Below are positions 5,284 through 5,517 of a stretch of 5,517 nt of DNA, piece by piece (the stretch's first letter is position 1; each line of letters begins with the position of its first letter). Position numbers and translations under genes: made by a program. Source of the stretch: Candidatus Bathyarchaeota archaeon ex4484_135 (GTDB taxonomy: Archaea > Thermoproteota > Bathyarchaeia > EX4484-135); contig NJEJ01000068.1 of the NCBI GenBank assembly GCA_002255025.1, positions 1-5,517 on the forward strand. Direction: 5' to 3'. The notes under the pieces are model-generated. The model saw nothing but the letters and a program-made list of their open reading frames with translations. It was not told where the DNA came from and ran no database searches.

Positions 5284-5290
5284 GGAGGGG
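5284..5290 (+). promoter_or_regulatory. Strong ribosome-binding site (GGAGGGG) of the HTH gene
   Basis: GGAGGGG lies 6 nt before ATG at 5297 and decides that start over the in-frame ATG four codons later (5309). The CCTCCT at 5253-5258 is complementary to AGGAGG at 5283-5288. Confidence 0.75.
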
Positions 5291-5296
5291 ACTCGA

Positions 5297-5517
5297 ATGG
5301 GCAGGTCTATGAGAGACGATAGCCTGACCCGTCTGGAGAAGCTCAAGTTCAGGGTCCAAGTCATAGAGATACTACGCCTCCTGAAGTCGCGTTACAAGTA
5401 CAGCGAGCTATCTAGGCTCACGGGCCTGCCAGCCACCGTGCTCAGCAGGTACATATTAGGTCATGTCCTCCCCTCATTTGAGAGAGCCGTTGAGCTATGG
5501 CACGTCCTCAAGAAGGT
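5297..5517 (+). CDS. Helix-turn-helix protein, N-terminal part (runs off right edge); possibly PRTase-linked regulator
   Basis: 73 codons are visible. After a charged start, residues about 13-30 form a helix (EKLKFRVQVIEILRLLK). Then comes a Cro/C1-type HTH: YSELSRLTGL (34-43) as the first helix, P45-ATVLSRYILG (45-55) as the recognition helix, and HVLPSFERAVELWHVLKK (56-73) with the conserved 'P-S' turn into a supporting helix. 'ELSRLTGLP..VLSRYI.GH.LPS' resembles, from memory, the HTH at the start of crenarchaeal phosphoribosyltransferase-like regulators (PyrE-like/GfcR type), in which a PRTase domain follows. That domain would lie beyond the window, so a simple XRE-type regulator is equally possible. 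The start is supported by GGAGGGG six bases upstream and an A/T-rich promoter. CGC/CGT arginine codons are noticeable here and are read by the nearby tRNA-Arg. Confidence 0.8.
   Translation, partial: MGRSMRDDSLTRLEKLKFRVQVIEILRLLKSRYKYSELSRLTGLPATVLSRYILGHVLPSFERAVELWHVLKK

Overview
The window looks like part of a hyperthermophilic archaeal chromosome, most likely Thermoproteota (crenarchaeal type). The signs are tightly packed G+C-rich genes, heavy AGG (Arg) and ATA (Ile) codon use, TATA-box promoters in A/T-rich gaps, G-rich Shine-Dalgarno sequences, GTG/TTG starts, a tRNA with an encoded CCA, and proteins of archaeal type. The genus cannot be read from the sequence.

Layout. (1) 1-1231, minus strand: a class V (alanine-glyoxylate/serine-pyruvate type) PLP aminotransferase. 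It is followed at once by the 5' end of a second gene running off the left edge, whose first residues match the YfcE/MJ0936/VPS29-like metallophosphoesterases. (2) 1232-1318: a short divergent promoter region with a perfect 16-bp inverted repeat. (3) 1319-3995, plus strand: a two-gene operon of a serine hydrolase of the beta-lactamase/S12 'CubicO' type and an FAD-dependent DAO-family amino acid oxidase/dehydrogenase that overlaps it by 11 bp. (4) 4000-4710, minus strand: an unrecognised multi-pass membrane protein, convergent with the FAD gene with only 4 bp between stop codons. (5) 4807-4884, minus strand: tRNA-Arg(GCG) with a clear box A. (6) 4885-5296: a 412-bp gap rich in repeats and dyads. 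(7) 5297-5517, plus strand: the first 73 codons of a helix-turn-helix protein that runs off the right edge.

How the genes may work together. The characterised archaeal CubicO peptidase Pab87 of Pyrococcus abyssi cleaves peptides containing D-amino acids. Here a similar peptidase is translationally coupled to a DAO-fold flavoenzyme and faces an aminotransferase across a shared promoter region. The inferred pathway is peptide (possibly D-peptide) hydrolysis, then oxidation of the released amino acid to a 2-oxo acid, then transamination. The arrangement is seen in the sequence; the D-amino-acid specificity is only a hypothesis. The least explained stretch is 4885-5296, where a second TATA element faces away from the tRNA promoter and may drive a small unannotated RNA.
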